DNA of 64,000 nucleotides, from the NCBI RefSeq assembly GCF_033473495.1, contig NC_088938.1:1-64000 (forward strand). Reading direction: 5' to 3'. The number at the start of each line of letters is the position of its first letter. Position 1 is the first letter of the stretch. The notes under the pieces are model-generated. The model did no database searches and was not told the origin of the DNA. It worked only from the letters and a program-made list of their open reading frames with translations. This DNA is from Cercospora beticola. Its lineage: Eukaryota; Ascomycota; Dothideomycetes; Mycosphaerellales; Mycosphaerellaceae. This document shows positions 1 to 10,917 of the stretch, one piece after another. Made by a program: the position numbers and the translations under genes.

Positions 1-180
1 ACCCTAACCCTAACCCTAACCCTAACCCTAACCCTAACCCTAACCCTAACCCTAACCCTAACCCTAACCCTAACCCTAACCCTAACCCTAACCCTAACCC
101 TAACCCTAACCCTAACCCTAACCCTAACCCTAACCCTAACCCTAACCCTAACCCTAACCCTAACCCTAACCCTAACCCTA
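1..180. repeat. Telomere repeat array (CCCTAA)n
   Basis: About 30 perfect tandem copies of CCCTAA run from the first base, the C-rich strand of a TTAGGG telomere read from the chromosome end inward. There are no degenerate copies. The array stops abruptly at AATAAATTTA, so the window starts at a true chromosome end. Confidence 0.99.
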
Positions 181-3100
181 AATAAATTTATTTCTTAGCT
201 ATAGTTAGAAGAACTTAGTAATATATATACTTAAAGTTAACTCTTTAGAAAATAAAATAGAAATAAAATAAAATAAATAGTACTTTAGTAAAAAGACTAT
301 ATCTAGTACTCTCTAAGAAGAACTTAGAATAATAGTTTAAAAAAATAGCTATATTTCTTAAAAAAGAAAACTTATACTTAACTATTAAGATCTTAATATC
401 TATTCTAATAACTAATAAAGTAAACTATAAAGCAATCTACTAGATTTAGCTTTATATTAGTAAAGAGAATAAAAAAATAGTATTAGAAAAAAAGATAGTA
501 AAAGCTATTTAGTAAAAGCTAAAAAAGAAATATAAGAATAATAAAGTATTAGAAAGAAAACTAGTATAGTAGTACTTTACTTTTTAAATAATAAGTTTAT
601 AGAGTATATTATAAGTATAGTTAAGCTTACTATTACTTAGAAAGAAAATAAAAGAGGCCTAGCTAGTAATAGTAGAAATAGTTAAACTTAAGAATAGAAT
701 CTAAGTTCTACTTAGTAGTCTATCTAAATTTTAGTTATTTATTAGAAATACTATAGATATCTAACTATACTTATTATCTAATAATATTCTTTCTATTTTA
801 GAAAAGAAAAAAGTAGAAATACTTAAATAACTTAAACTAGAGAAAGAATTAGAAATTTTAGCTTATACTATAAAAGCTATATAAAAATAATAATAAAGAA
901 GAAAAAGAATAGATAACTTCGAGTTATTTAAAACTAAATAGTATACTCTATATTAAAAGAAAAAATACTTACTATTAAGCTATTAGTATCTAGAACTTAT
1001 AAGAAATATAGTTTTAGCTTTTAGAAATATAAGTAAAGTAAAAGCTTTTACTATAATAGAGAATAAGACTAAGGAAAAGTAACTAGCTATTAAGAAATAA
1101 ACTATTAGAGAAAGTATTATAATTTAAGATTCTATAGATACTATATCTCTCTATCTAATAGTTAGACTTTAAGTAAATAGTACTTTAGGCTTTAGAAATT
1201 CTTAGTAGAAAGTATTTCTTTATAAGCTTATAGTAGATAGTAATCTAAGCTTTTCTAACTACTTACTTTAGAGAGTTTTACTTTGCTTTATTCTACTATA
1301 TCTAGATAGATTAGACCTCTATATTTAATAATTTATAGTATTTTAGAACTCTAGTAGTAAACTTAGTAGTAATAGTTAAAGAAACTTTAAAAAACCTATC
1401 TAGCTAGATAGTAATAGGTCTTATAAACTAGCTTATTTCTAGAAAGCTATTTCTAGTAGCTTTTTCTTTAATTAGAGTTTCTAATTAATAGTATACTTAG
1501 ATATACTTACTAGTTAATTATAGAATATCTAGTACTTATAAAAATAAAAGCTTATATACTAAATATATTATATTAATATACTAGCTATATAGAATAATAC
1601 TATACTATTATAAGCTATAGTATATCTAAGTAGCTTAGAAAACTAAATAGAAAGTAAATAGGTACTAAAGTATCTAGATATAAAAGTAAATTAGTAAAAT
1701 CTCTAGCTAGTATATAATATAATCTAAACTACTAGTTATTTCTCTACTATCTATACTTTACTAACCTCTATTATTAGTAGACTTAGTATACTTTATTTCT
1801 AATATAAATAACTATAAAATAGAGTACTTATAAGCTCTAGGTAGTAGACTCGAACTACTTAGTATAAGTAAAGTATACTAAGTATTCTTTTAAGAGCTAT
1901 AATTTAAATCTCTAACTAATAATAAAATTAATATTCTAACTAAAAAGATTAAAGTAATAATAGATATAGAAGTTAAGAAAGTTCTTATATATAAGAGAAA
2001 TAAGTATATAGTACTACTATAGAAATAAGTAGATCTACTCGAAAAGTAAGTAAGTATTTTAATAATATTACTTATATTACTTATATTACTAATATTATAC
2101 TCTAGAAGTAGCTAGAGATTTAGCTTACTAAAGCTATTATATATAGCAAAATTATAGAAGCTACTTATAAGAAGTATAATACTATTAAGGATACTCTTAT
2201 TAAAAAGTTTAAAGTAAAGAGAGCTAAGCTTACTATAAATAAAGTAATTAAAGCTAAGCTTACTAAGAAGCTCGAATAACTTATAACTAAATATAAGAAT
2301 AGCTAGAATATAAATAAAGTAGAATAAAAGAAGTAACTCGAGCTACTCTAGAATAGAAATAGTATATAGAAGACTTAGAGTTAGAAAAATAGAAGTAGTA
2401 GTTAAAAAGAAATATAAATAGAAATAGATATATAATATAAATACTAGAGAAGTACTAGAAGCTTATAAATAGAAATATAGATTCTAGGAGATACTATAAA
2501 GTTAGAGCTAAGTCTAGTCGGAACTTATACTATAAATTAAAACTCTAATATAAATAGTATAGTAAGTAATAATTAGGTCTTAGAGTTAGCTAATACTAAG
2601 TACTATATAGAAGGACGTAATATAAATTATAGTACTAATTACTAGAATATATATTCTCTAAAATACTACTACTTTAGTTATTTATACTACTTCTTTTAAT
2701 TATAGTATTAACTATACTCGATTCTTCTAATAAACTAGTCCTTCTCTAGTATTATAACTATAATATACCTAGTCTACTTATCTAGTTTAATATCTCTAAA
2801 CTAAACTTTTATATTCTAATATTACTAAGTAATATTAACTCTATTCTCTAAAGAATTCTTAAATTCTATTTTAATATAGAGATTATTATATAAAAAGCTT
2901 ATAAAGTCGTTAATTATTATTAGCTCTCTTCTATAGTAATTAAGAATAGTAGTACTAAGACCTATATAAATTAGTATAGATAATAGAATAATAAGAATAG
3001 CGAGCTAAACTATATAATAGTATAGAATTATTTCTAATTTTTCTATATTACTTAATATTACTTAAATACTATATTAGATCTTAGAGTTTATAATTAGTAT

Positions 3101-4560
3101 AGATATATCTAAGCTTACTATCTTATAAATAGGCCGAGAAAAATTCCTGCTTACTATATAAGAAGTAGTACTTATAAGCTAGTATATATTAATAAGCTAT
3201 AATAGTTTCTATAAGAAAAGTTTAGAACTAATATTATCTATTAGTCTCGAGGTATTCCTATATATAAATAGTATTTCTAGTATAAGAAAGAACTACTCTA
3301 GTATAGTATACTAGTTGTTATTCTCTAGAATAATAGCGTTTATAAACTACTAGAAAAAGCTTATAGTAATATTAGCTAAAACAAAGTTATTATAAGTATA
3401 ATTTATACTAATACTATCGAGGCTAGTTACTATAATAGAATAAGGCGGCTTAGGTAACCTTTAAATTATATTAACTATATAATTATATAAGCTTCTATAA
3501 TAAGCTACTTAGTTCTTAAAATAAGTTATTATTATATTATACTAGACTTCTATTCTAGTATAAACGCTATCTATAGTATATAATTAGAGTCTAATTATAT
3601 AAAGTATACTATTATTCTAGAAATAATTAGCTATAAGATCTCGTAGGATTCTCTTTTACTATTTATAGTATAGAAGTACTAGTTCTATAAATTCTATATA
3701 ATTATAGAATCTAGTAGAAGCGTTTAACGATAAGCTAGAAAGTATATATAGTATATATACTAATATCTCGTTACGAAATTTATATATACTAATAGTTATA
3801 TTATAATCGAAATAGAAATATAATACTTATATTATAAAAGTAGAGTCGGTATTCTCTAGTATTCTAATAATCGATATATCGAGAAGTATAGTATTAGTAA
3901 AGGATAATTACTAACTAGTATCGTACTAACTAGGTTTATCTAGGTCTAACTAGACTTCGAGTATCGGTATATAGAAGTTACTATATATATTTTACTACCT
4001 ATCTTTAGAATTATTAGAACTAGATAACGCTACTAGAAATACTAAGTTAGCTATAATACTCTAATATTCTTCTATATTAGCTTATATACTTAGTATCTTA
4101 CTACTATTATTATCTAAATAGTAGAATATACTTAGAGTTAAAATCGTTAAAAGTATAGAAGAGACTACTTATAGAGCCGATTAACTACTAAGAGAAGATA
4201 GATACTATATAAGTAGAATAGCTAGAGTCTAGATAGTAATTATATAGAGTCTAAGAAGAGATAAGAAAGTAGACTCTAATAACTAACTAGCTAGTAGGCT
4301 TTCTAGTAGTCCTATAGCTATAGATTCTTCTAATCTCTATAAAGTAATAGCTATTATTAATTGCCTAATAATAGTAGTAAATATAATTAGAAATATAGAG
4401 GGACTCTATATAAGATTAGTTAAGAGCTTCCTATTAAAATAAGGAAAAATATATAAATATAGTAGTATTAAGTAACTACTTTGCTTATTTATTGCCTTCT
4501 AGAGGCTAACTATCCTACCGATACGCTAGGTTAGCGAAGTATAGGAAGTAGATAGGTAGA
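181..4560. repeat. AT-rich, RIP-like degraded subtelomeric repeat
   Basis: No open frame of useful length exists on either strand. CpA and TpG are almost absent while TpA is extremely frequent (runs such as ctatagatatctaactata), the product pattern of RIP, which turns CpA into TpA on both strands. CpG is almost absent in the first 1.6 kb and reappears (mostly as TCGA) after about 1.85 kb, so there may be two source elements or two mutation histories. The original element cannot be recognised by eye; a retrotransposon or telomere-linked helicase relic are both possible. Composition returns to normal between about 4.5 and 4.65 kb. Confidence 0.85.
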
Positions 4561-4628
4561 AGACCCGTAAGAAGTAAAAGGCTTGCTTCTACGAGATTGC
4601 TCTTATAGCTCCGGCCCGAAATGCCGAT

Positions 4629-5117
4629 TTAATAATCAAGTCTGCACTTAGGTCGCAACATCGTCGCTTCACTAGGCTCGTCCGGAGCGTGTTGGATGGA
4701 TTCATGTTCGCGTATTGGCAAAGTGGCCGCATCTTCTTCTGCCAGGAGTTCCGTTTCGCGGTCTGAGCTGCTCGATCTGCTGTGCGCGGTTGAGTGTGAC
4801 TCCGGAGCTGGCTGGGAGACCGTTGTAGCACCAAGGTACACTGATGGATCAGACGTGGTCGCGACAGAGCGCTGGGGAGCTTCATCCCGAGTCGAGGCCG
4901 ACATGTTCGCTGACAGCGGTAAGCAGTAGGTCACGATACGTGACGGGGCGACGAAATCAATTATATATGGCCCAGTCGAACAGTGGCCCATAGCCTCGAT
5001 TTGTACAAAGGCTGGAGTCGTTACTGTAACTGCAGTCACGTACAACCGCGCTGCAGGTGCGACTCCTGCACAAGACTTCATTGGATAGATCTTGTTTGTG
5101 ACAGCATAGCTGAACAT
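4629..5117 (-). CDS. Hypothetical protein or 3' exon at the edge of the AT-rich block
   Basis: An open frame of 162 codons begins just outside the RIP-like block. It has a non-polar first half with a CSTGPYIIDF stretch and a Ser/Glu-rich polar second half. I recognise no family. It could be the last exon of a minus-strand gene whose 5' part lies in 5.1-5.8 kb, or chance. Overlapping frames on the other strand are of similar length, which lowers confidence. Confidence 0.2.
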   Translation of the reverse strand: MFSYAVTNKIYPMKSCAGVAPAARLYVTAVTVTTPAFVQIEAMGHCSTGPYIIDFVAPSRIVTYCLPLSANMSASTRDEAPQRSVATTSDPSVYLGATTVSQPAPESHSTAHSRSSSSDRETELLAEEDAATLPIREHESIQHAPDEPSEATMLRPKCRLDY

Positions 5118-5838
5118 TGTGGCTTGTCAAGCCTCATGCATCGCCACCTTTCCTTCTCCTCATATATCCATGTTTGCGGATCATTATTGCCCGGCGAATG
5201 AGGCTGTGTTTGGGCGACTGGTGTTCCGGGATGCTAATTTTGTGCGATAGGTAATCTCTGACCTTTACTCAGATAGTCATGAGGTCCGCCGCATCAGCTG
5301 CGACTGTGAACAAGGATGAAAATTTGCAGAGCACCGAGAGGAAGGGTGTCATTGCCAAGGAGAGGCGCTGATCAGTTTTGCAGATTGGCCAGAAGGGTTG
5401 ACGCTCGAAAGCTCCAGAGGTCGTGTAACCACACCTCGCATTGGCACCAGTTTGGCCGTGACTGCGAAGCACATGAAAGGCGACGCCCGCACCATAGATC
5501 GTGCCGTAGTGCTCAGGTCTCTGCAAGCTCTCAAATCAGCTTCCGATTGCCAATTATACCACCAAAGGCGTTGAGATCTGGACACTGTGCATAGTTATGT
5601 GCGAGAAGTAGTTTTGAAGGTCAAAGTCGTTCGGAAACGCGAAAATGGTAACAACACCCAGCCGTGCATAGCTTTCACAATGCCAGATGCGCCATGTGTC
5701 CCTCGCATACGCTCTTCATTAACCAGTGTCTACAAATAGGCGCTCACCACTGAACAGGAGCAGTGTGTCTGGTCACCACCCAGTAGCCCGGCAGGGTCTC
5801 TGTTCAAACGCAATCCTTATCGTTTTACGCCGCGATAA
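5118..5838. other. No confident gene
   Basis: Several overlapping frames of 70-100 codons lie on both strands around 5.27-5.59 kb, none with a recognisable motif. This stretch probably holds the 3' flank of the transporter that follows on the minus strand. Confidence 0.4.
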
Positions 5839-7302
5839 TCAGGTGTGGATTTGGTCTCGTTGTCTAAGTTTTGCTCCATATGCCCATATCATCCATGGCA
5901 ACGGCCATCCAATCACTACCGCAATTCCTGCGAGCAATGTATTCCCAAAGCCGTAGCCAAGACGGTGAAACATGCTCGGTGTGACTATCGAGAGCCCAAA
6001 TCCTACCAGACATCGCAGGATGTAGACACCCGCCATGGCGTCTGTAGCTCGCTGCTCGTATACATCAGCAATGTACAAGCTCGTGAATTGCAATACAATG
6101 ACCTCTCCCGCTGCGTACAGAGCCACACCAAGATCAGGTACGACTGGGAATAATCGCGACTGAGCAGACCATCCAAACAATAATAATCCGGCCGGTAATA
6201 AGAGTGCACCAAACACGAGAGCAGGCGTCCTGTACTCTGGTCGAGCAAGATCTACACGATCCGATTGCATCGTCAACTTGCGATACAACCATACATTGAA
6301 CGGCCGAACTCCGAGCGAACCACCGATCTCGCCCACAGCAATCGCTATGAAATTCAGGCTGGCCAGGTCAGACCGCTGACCATATCCATGTCCCCAAACA
6401 TCCTCAAAAGAGACAAAAGACATGTACACAATTGCATACGTCACAGCCGCGTACAGTGCCAGCAATTGCGTTGTTGCGTGCAAAGTAAAGATTCGCATCG
6501 GTCTTTGAAAAGCTTCGTTCACGGCTGCGAGAAGGATTTTCTTCTCTGCACCGCTGGTATCGCTACTCATCAGCGGAACATGTGTCTCTCGGAGAAATAT
6601 GACTCCGACAACCTGCACGATGGTACTTGCAATCGAAATGCAGAAAAATGACCACCGCCATGTCAAGTGCTTGGTGATGAAGGCTCCAACGATGGGTGCT
6701 ACAGCTGGACCTAGCTGGACCGGCAATGTGTATACGGGAATCATCCTCGTCCGTTCGTCTGCTGTCCAGCAATCGGTCAAGATGCCGATACCAAGCTGAG
6801 TTTGCAGTCAGTACCTCTGGTCTTGGTTCCGGCTCCACCAACATACCGTAACAGGCCCACTGCCTCCAAAACCACTGAGGAATCTGAACACGCTCAAGCT
6901 CCAGTTGGTATTTGCAACCCCAGCAGCCGTGTTGAAGATGACGAAAACGAGGCAACTACACTGCAATACGCGAACTCGCCCAAATGTCGATGACAGTGGC
7001 GCAATCAGAAGTGGGCCGAAAATATATCCGAGTAAGAATGCCGACAGAGGTAGTGCTGTCAGCTGACGGTTTCCCACTGTCCCAAACTCGCTCGCTATGA
7101 TTGGTAGCGCAAATGAAGGTGACGATGCCGCAAGAGACGAGACGAACCGGAGGCAACCAACGAGGAAGGTCGTGCGTAGTTTCTTCCCGTGGGACCAATC
7201 GCGAGCTGGGCGAGACTCTTCGTTCGGATCGTTGTGAGCAGGAGATTCAGCCTCATCTACAGACGATGATGGTTTCGCTCTGGAGGGTTGTTTTTCAGTC
7301 AT
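5839..7302 (-). CDS. MFS transporter, drug:H+ antiporter (DHA1) type
   Basis: Two exons (7302-6847 and 6795-5839) are joined across a 51-bp intron (6796-6846, GTATGT donor, CTGAC branch, CAG acceptor), giving about 470 residues. The join restores the transmembrane-4/5 region: SGFGGSGPVT runs into LGIGILTDCW and then QLGPAVAPIVGAF, the antiporter motif C. Motif A is seen as PLSSTFGRVR. A polar N-terminus of about 60 residues precedes the first membrane helix. The start was chosen at MTEKQ because upstream in-frame codons look like leader. It is transcribed away from the ferric reductase across a 512-bp shared promoter that holds an iron-GATA site, so export or uptake of an iron chelator is a reasonable inference; the substrate is unknown. 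Confidence 0.85.
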
Positions 7303-7814
7303 TTCGTCGATCTCAGCCTTGTCCTTTTGATTGGTCTGTGGAAAGCGAAAGTGATAATTGCAGAACTGGACGATACCAGATCCTCGAGCACCAAGAGAAT
7401 GTACACGACAATGCCGCCACGGGAGGTCGTCTTGAGAATTGATTCCAAAGTCGTCAGAATTGTTCATACGAGGTAGTGCCCGCTCCGAGACCGGCCCCAA
7501 TAAGTTCGTGTTCCTGGACGGAGCTCAATGCACCGCCAATGTCTCACAGGGTCCACGCAGATCATGCAAGGCTAGCCAAGGGCCAGGGGACCTGGACAAT
7601 TCGACATCCCGATTATCAGATCATCAATCAATAATCTGATGGCACGCTTTCATCGGCATATGCCGCGACATGGCCCCATGTTATCAGCCCTATCTCGACT
7701 ATTGGCGATCGATGTGGGCGGAAGAACTTCTGGCGCCTTCAGGCAGCCGATACTATCGTTCTCACAGTCGACGTCCCATCCGAAGCAACTTTCTGGTCAT
7801 CGAGCATATCCGTC
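7303..7814. promoter_or_regulatory. Bidirectional promoter, MFS transporter / ferric reductase
   Basis: A 512-bp divergent intergenic region. It holds the iron-GATA site at 7613-7621 and additional GATA cores at about 7682-7700 (TTATCA, CTATCT). No other gene is apparent in it. Confidence 0.6.
7613..7621 (-). promoter_or_regulatory. SRE-type iron GATA site (ATCWGATAA)
   Basis: TTATCAGAT on the plus strand is ATCTGATAA on the minus strand, a perfect match to the ATCWGATAA consensus bound by fungal iron-sensing GATA repressors (Urbs1/SRE/SreA family). A second ATCTGAT half-site lies at 7634-7640 in the opposite orientation, so the two form an inverted pair. The site is about 194 bp upstream of the ferric reductase start and 311 bp upstream of the MFS start. 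A 9-bp match can occur by chance; the gene context makes it credible. Confidence 0.6.
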
Positions 7815-10117
7815 GTGCTACTTACAAGTGCTCCGGCTCGGAGCATGCTACTACTGTTCTGCCTTCTCATAAACTGTATAGTGAGAGCACATCTGATACC
7901 GAAACCCGAGGATTCTCAGTACTGTGCAATAGCATGCTCAGCTATCATCGGCCGGATCAAATTCGAACAGAAACCAGCCGAAAACCCAGTCTGCTCTGGA
8001 GTGCTCGCAGTTCAATCAGTCTTCCATTGCGTCGACCATTATTGTGAGCTGGACGATATTAACCGGGGCTTGGACTATCTGAACTGGACATGTACTCAAG
8101 AGAAGCGCTCATTTTTGAGCCCATACCAGCTGGCCAGCACCAATAATTTGACTGTGATTAATGCTCAAGAGGCCAAAGGGACCCGGTACACACAGATTGT
8201 CATACCTAGCGAGGAGTACTACCAGACTGCACTGGGATCGACAGTGGGACACCTCTTCCGCTACCAGCAACTCGAGTTATTGACAATTTTATAGGTCACA
8301 CGATATGCTGCGACGGCAGCCTCTTGGAATTTTGCCTTCGGCTTATACGGCTTTTGGGGCGTAGTCATGCTAATAGGCATCTTGCAGCGAATTATTCGAG
8401 CAAGGCCTGCAAGACTTTTTCCCAGCAGTTGGCCAGCTCTACAACGTGTTCCAAGCGTCCCCTCTCCCGCGTTCAGCCCGCCTGGAAAAGTCGTGACCAC
8501 TATCATAATAGCCTACACAACGCTTTGCATCATCGCCTGTTTCCCCGCATACAAAACCTATCGGGGTAATATCTACTACGCCAGCGAAAGGATCGAGTTG
8601 GGGAAGTATATCTCCAATCGGCTGGGAATTTTGACTGCCGCTAATATTCCGCTCATTTGGTTGTTTGCTGCTCGAAATAATCCCCTTCTATGGGTATCTG
8701 GATGGTCTTACCCGGTTTTCAGTCAGTTTCATCGTTGGACCGCACGCATTACAGCTCTGCTGGCCATTGCACACGGGATAGGCTACTCAATCACGAATTC
8801 CTACAAAAAGACATATTACGTGACCTGGAATGAGAGCTACTGGCGTTGGGGAGTGATAGTGAGTAGATCAACCTCACACGAGCCTCGTGACGGGAATCAG
8901 ACTGACAACGGGCATCATAGGCGCTTCTCGCGATTTGTGTCCTCGCCGCTACATCCATTCCCATACTTCTGGCCCGCTACTACGACTTGTTCCTTATCAT
9001 GCATACGGCCTGCGCCGCTGTAGGCTTGGCCGGCGTCTACTATCATCACAACGAGCTCCTCGAAAGAAATACCTATCACCTGTTCGTCTGGATTGCCGTG
9101 GCCGTATGGATCGCGGAACGTCTGCTCCGGCTCGTCAGAATCACGCGGAACGGATATGCTCAGATCAATACTTATGCCAAGCTTACCCTTCCAGAAGGCT
9201 CAGACATGCTGAGGCTAGATGTCACAGAGCACTTCAAGAATTCGCATCATGCACCAGGGCTCGGACAGTACTATTTCATACGCGAGCCACTTCGGTGGAA
9301 AGGATGGGAAAGCCATCCCTTTACGCTCTGTTCTTGGCCTCTGAGTACTTCGGCTCCAAACAGTCGACTAGAGTTCTCGAAAGGCGCGGCGATTGAGACC
9401 AACGCACACAGGAGCAAGGAATCGAGTATGGGGTACTGTTTTCTAATCAGCCCTCGCAGGGGCTTTACAAGTAGATTGAAGAATCTAGCTTCAAGTCCCG
9501 CCTCCTCGTCTGCGATATCTCCGCAGAGGGTTGAACATCAAGGCAGGAACGTTCGTCTTTTGCTGGAAGGTCCTTACCCTGTTGCTACTCTCGCATTGGC
9601 CCCATCTGGTTCCATGCTTCTTCTGGTAGCAGGGGGCTCTGGGATCAGCTCTTGTATCCCTCGGCTCTATCAATACATCTCTCACGAAAATTACCTCGGA
9701 GTCCATCTGGTCTGGGTAGTCCGTTCCATGGGGACCTTCAACGACGTTCGCGAGCATGAGCTGGCCAGCTTGCTTATGAATGAGAAGCAGACGAGGGGTG
9801 TAGAGATCAGTGTTTACGTGACCTCCTCACCAGCTTCAGACAGTGGGCAAGGGCGGAACACAGAGCGAGCGAGTCGTGAAGCAGACGATCAGCCGCAAAA
9901 CACCCAGACCTTATACAAGACGTATTCTGGTCGGCCAGACCTCGACACTTTGATCAAAACCGAGTGCGAGAAGGCCAGTGTCAATTTCTCGTCTCTCAGC
10001 ATCTTCTGTTGTGGACCGCCTTCTTTAGCAATGAGATGTAGAGCTGCTACCAAAGCTTCAAAAAGTGCAGGGGGTGGGCCACCGACAGAGTTTGTTGCAC
10101 ATGAACATGGATGGTGA
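7815..10117 (+). CDS. Ferric/cupric reductase transmembrane protein (FRE family)
   Basis: Three exons (7815-8243, 8295-8858, 8921-10117) with phase-0 introns of 51 and 62 bp give about 729 residues, usual for plasma-membrane metalloreductases. A signal peptide (LLLFCLLINCIVRA) leads a Cys-containing ectodomain. The ferric-reductase domain has both haem-ligand pairs with H-X13-H spacing (HRWTARITALLAIAH and HTACAAVGLAGVYYH). The FAD motif is HPFTLCSW. The NADPH region has LLLVAGGSGIS and a C-terminal FCCGPPSLA. Splicing at 8920/8921 yields GVIALLAICVLAATSIP, a continuous membrane helix. It should reduce extracellular Fe(III) or Fe(III)-siderophore with NADPH. It lies between the MFS gene and the siderophore synthetase, downstream of an iron-GATA site. 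The start could be the second Met at 7845. Confidence 0.9.
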
Positions 10118-10917
10118 TCAGATGCATTAGCACGGTCGTCGGACATCAGCCATACAGGAGACTTTGATAGTGACTTCTCTTTAGTCCAGTCGCGCTGAGA
10201 GACCTTGATTTTGCAAGAGCCAAGATGATATGCTCAGCTGCAGCGACATTTCGAGACAGCGATATCATTCCAGGAGTGCCCTGAACTTCTCTTCCACTGT
10301 CTGCTCTTTGAAAACGCACAGGTGATGTTGCATTTCGACTTCGTACCGGGCCGGTCGAGCTCTCGTCGGCCTTTGTCGCTTCAAATAGAGTTTCAATGTC
10401 CTGATGTGAGCCAGTCGACCCATCCTTGGATAGTGCTTGGCGTCCGTGGCCTGGTTAGGGTCAAAACAGGGCAAACTTACATCTGTGCCAAGGCTCTAGC
10501 AATGTGGCCATGGTCCCATGTCACACTACCAGACATGTCTCGCCTTCACCGCGAATTGGCCGAGCTCAAGAGAGCGAAGAATCGCCCTTGGCATGCTTAC
10601 CTTGTAGTCTTGTAAGACATCGACCATGTCTGATGCAGGCTAAATGATGACAACATGATCACAACGATCCCTCATACCACCGTCCAGCTCATCATGTCCC
10701 GCCATTAAGCTACCAGACATACATGGGCTCTGAGAGAGTTTTGCGGTACTTTTCGAATGCCAGCAGGGAATTCGTGGGGCAGATGGACTTTGTCGTGGCG
10801 ATACCACACGCCACAGCCATAGCTACCAACATAAATTGCCGCATGTCATCGATGGGGCATAGCATCGCCATCTTATCTTATCTCATTCCTCAATCACATC
10901 GCCCTAGCGATTCTATA
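10118..10917. other. Intergenic, promoter of the siderophore synthetase
   Basis: About 800 bp with no convincing gene. A minus-strand frame (10265-10474) and a plus-strand frame (10322-10615) overlap each other, and neither shows a motif. An in-frame ATG at 10723 would extend the synthetase by 65 residues, but the added sequence does not look like part of the family. Confidence 0.4.
10872..10883 (-). promoter_or_regulatory. Tandem GATA motifs upstream of the siderophore synthetase
   Basis: CTTATCTTATCT on the plus strand reads AGATAAGATAAG on the minus strand: two overlapping HGATAR cores about 35 bp before the chosen start. Fungal GATA factors for iron or nitrogen bind such cores. It is not a full ATCWGATAA site. 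Confidence 0.35.

Noticed and set aside
2700..4450. Copia-type integrase or reverse transcriptase relic in the AT-rich block
   Set aside because: Fragments could be imagined after reversing C-to-T changes, but no motif survives well enough to support the call.
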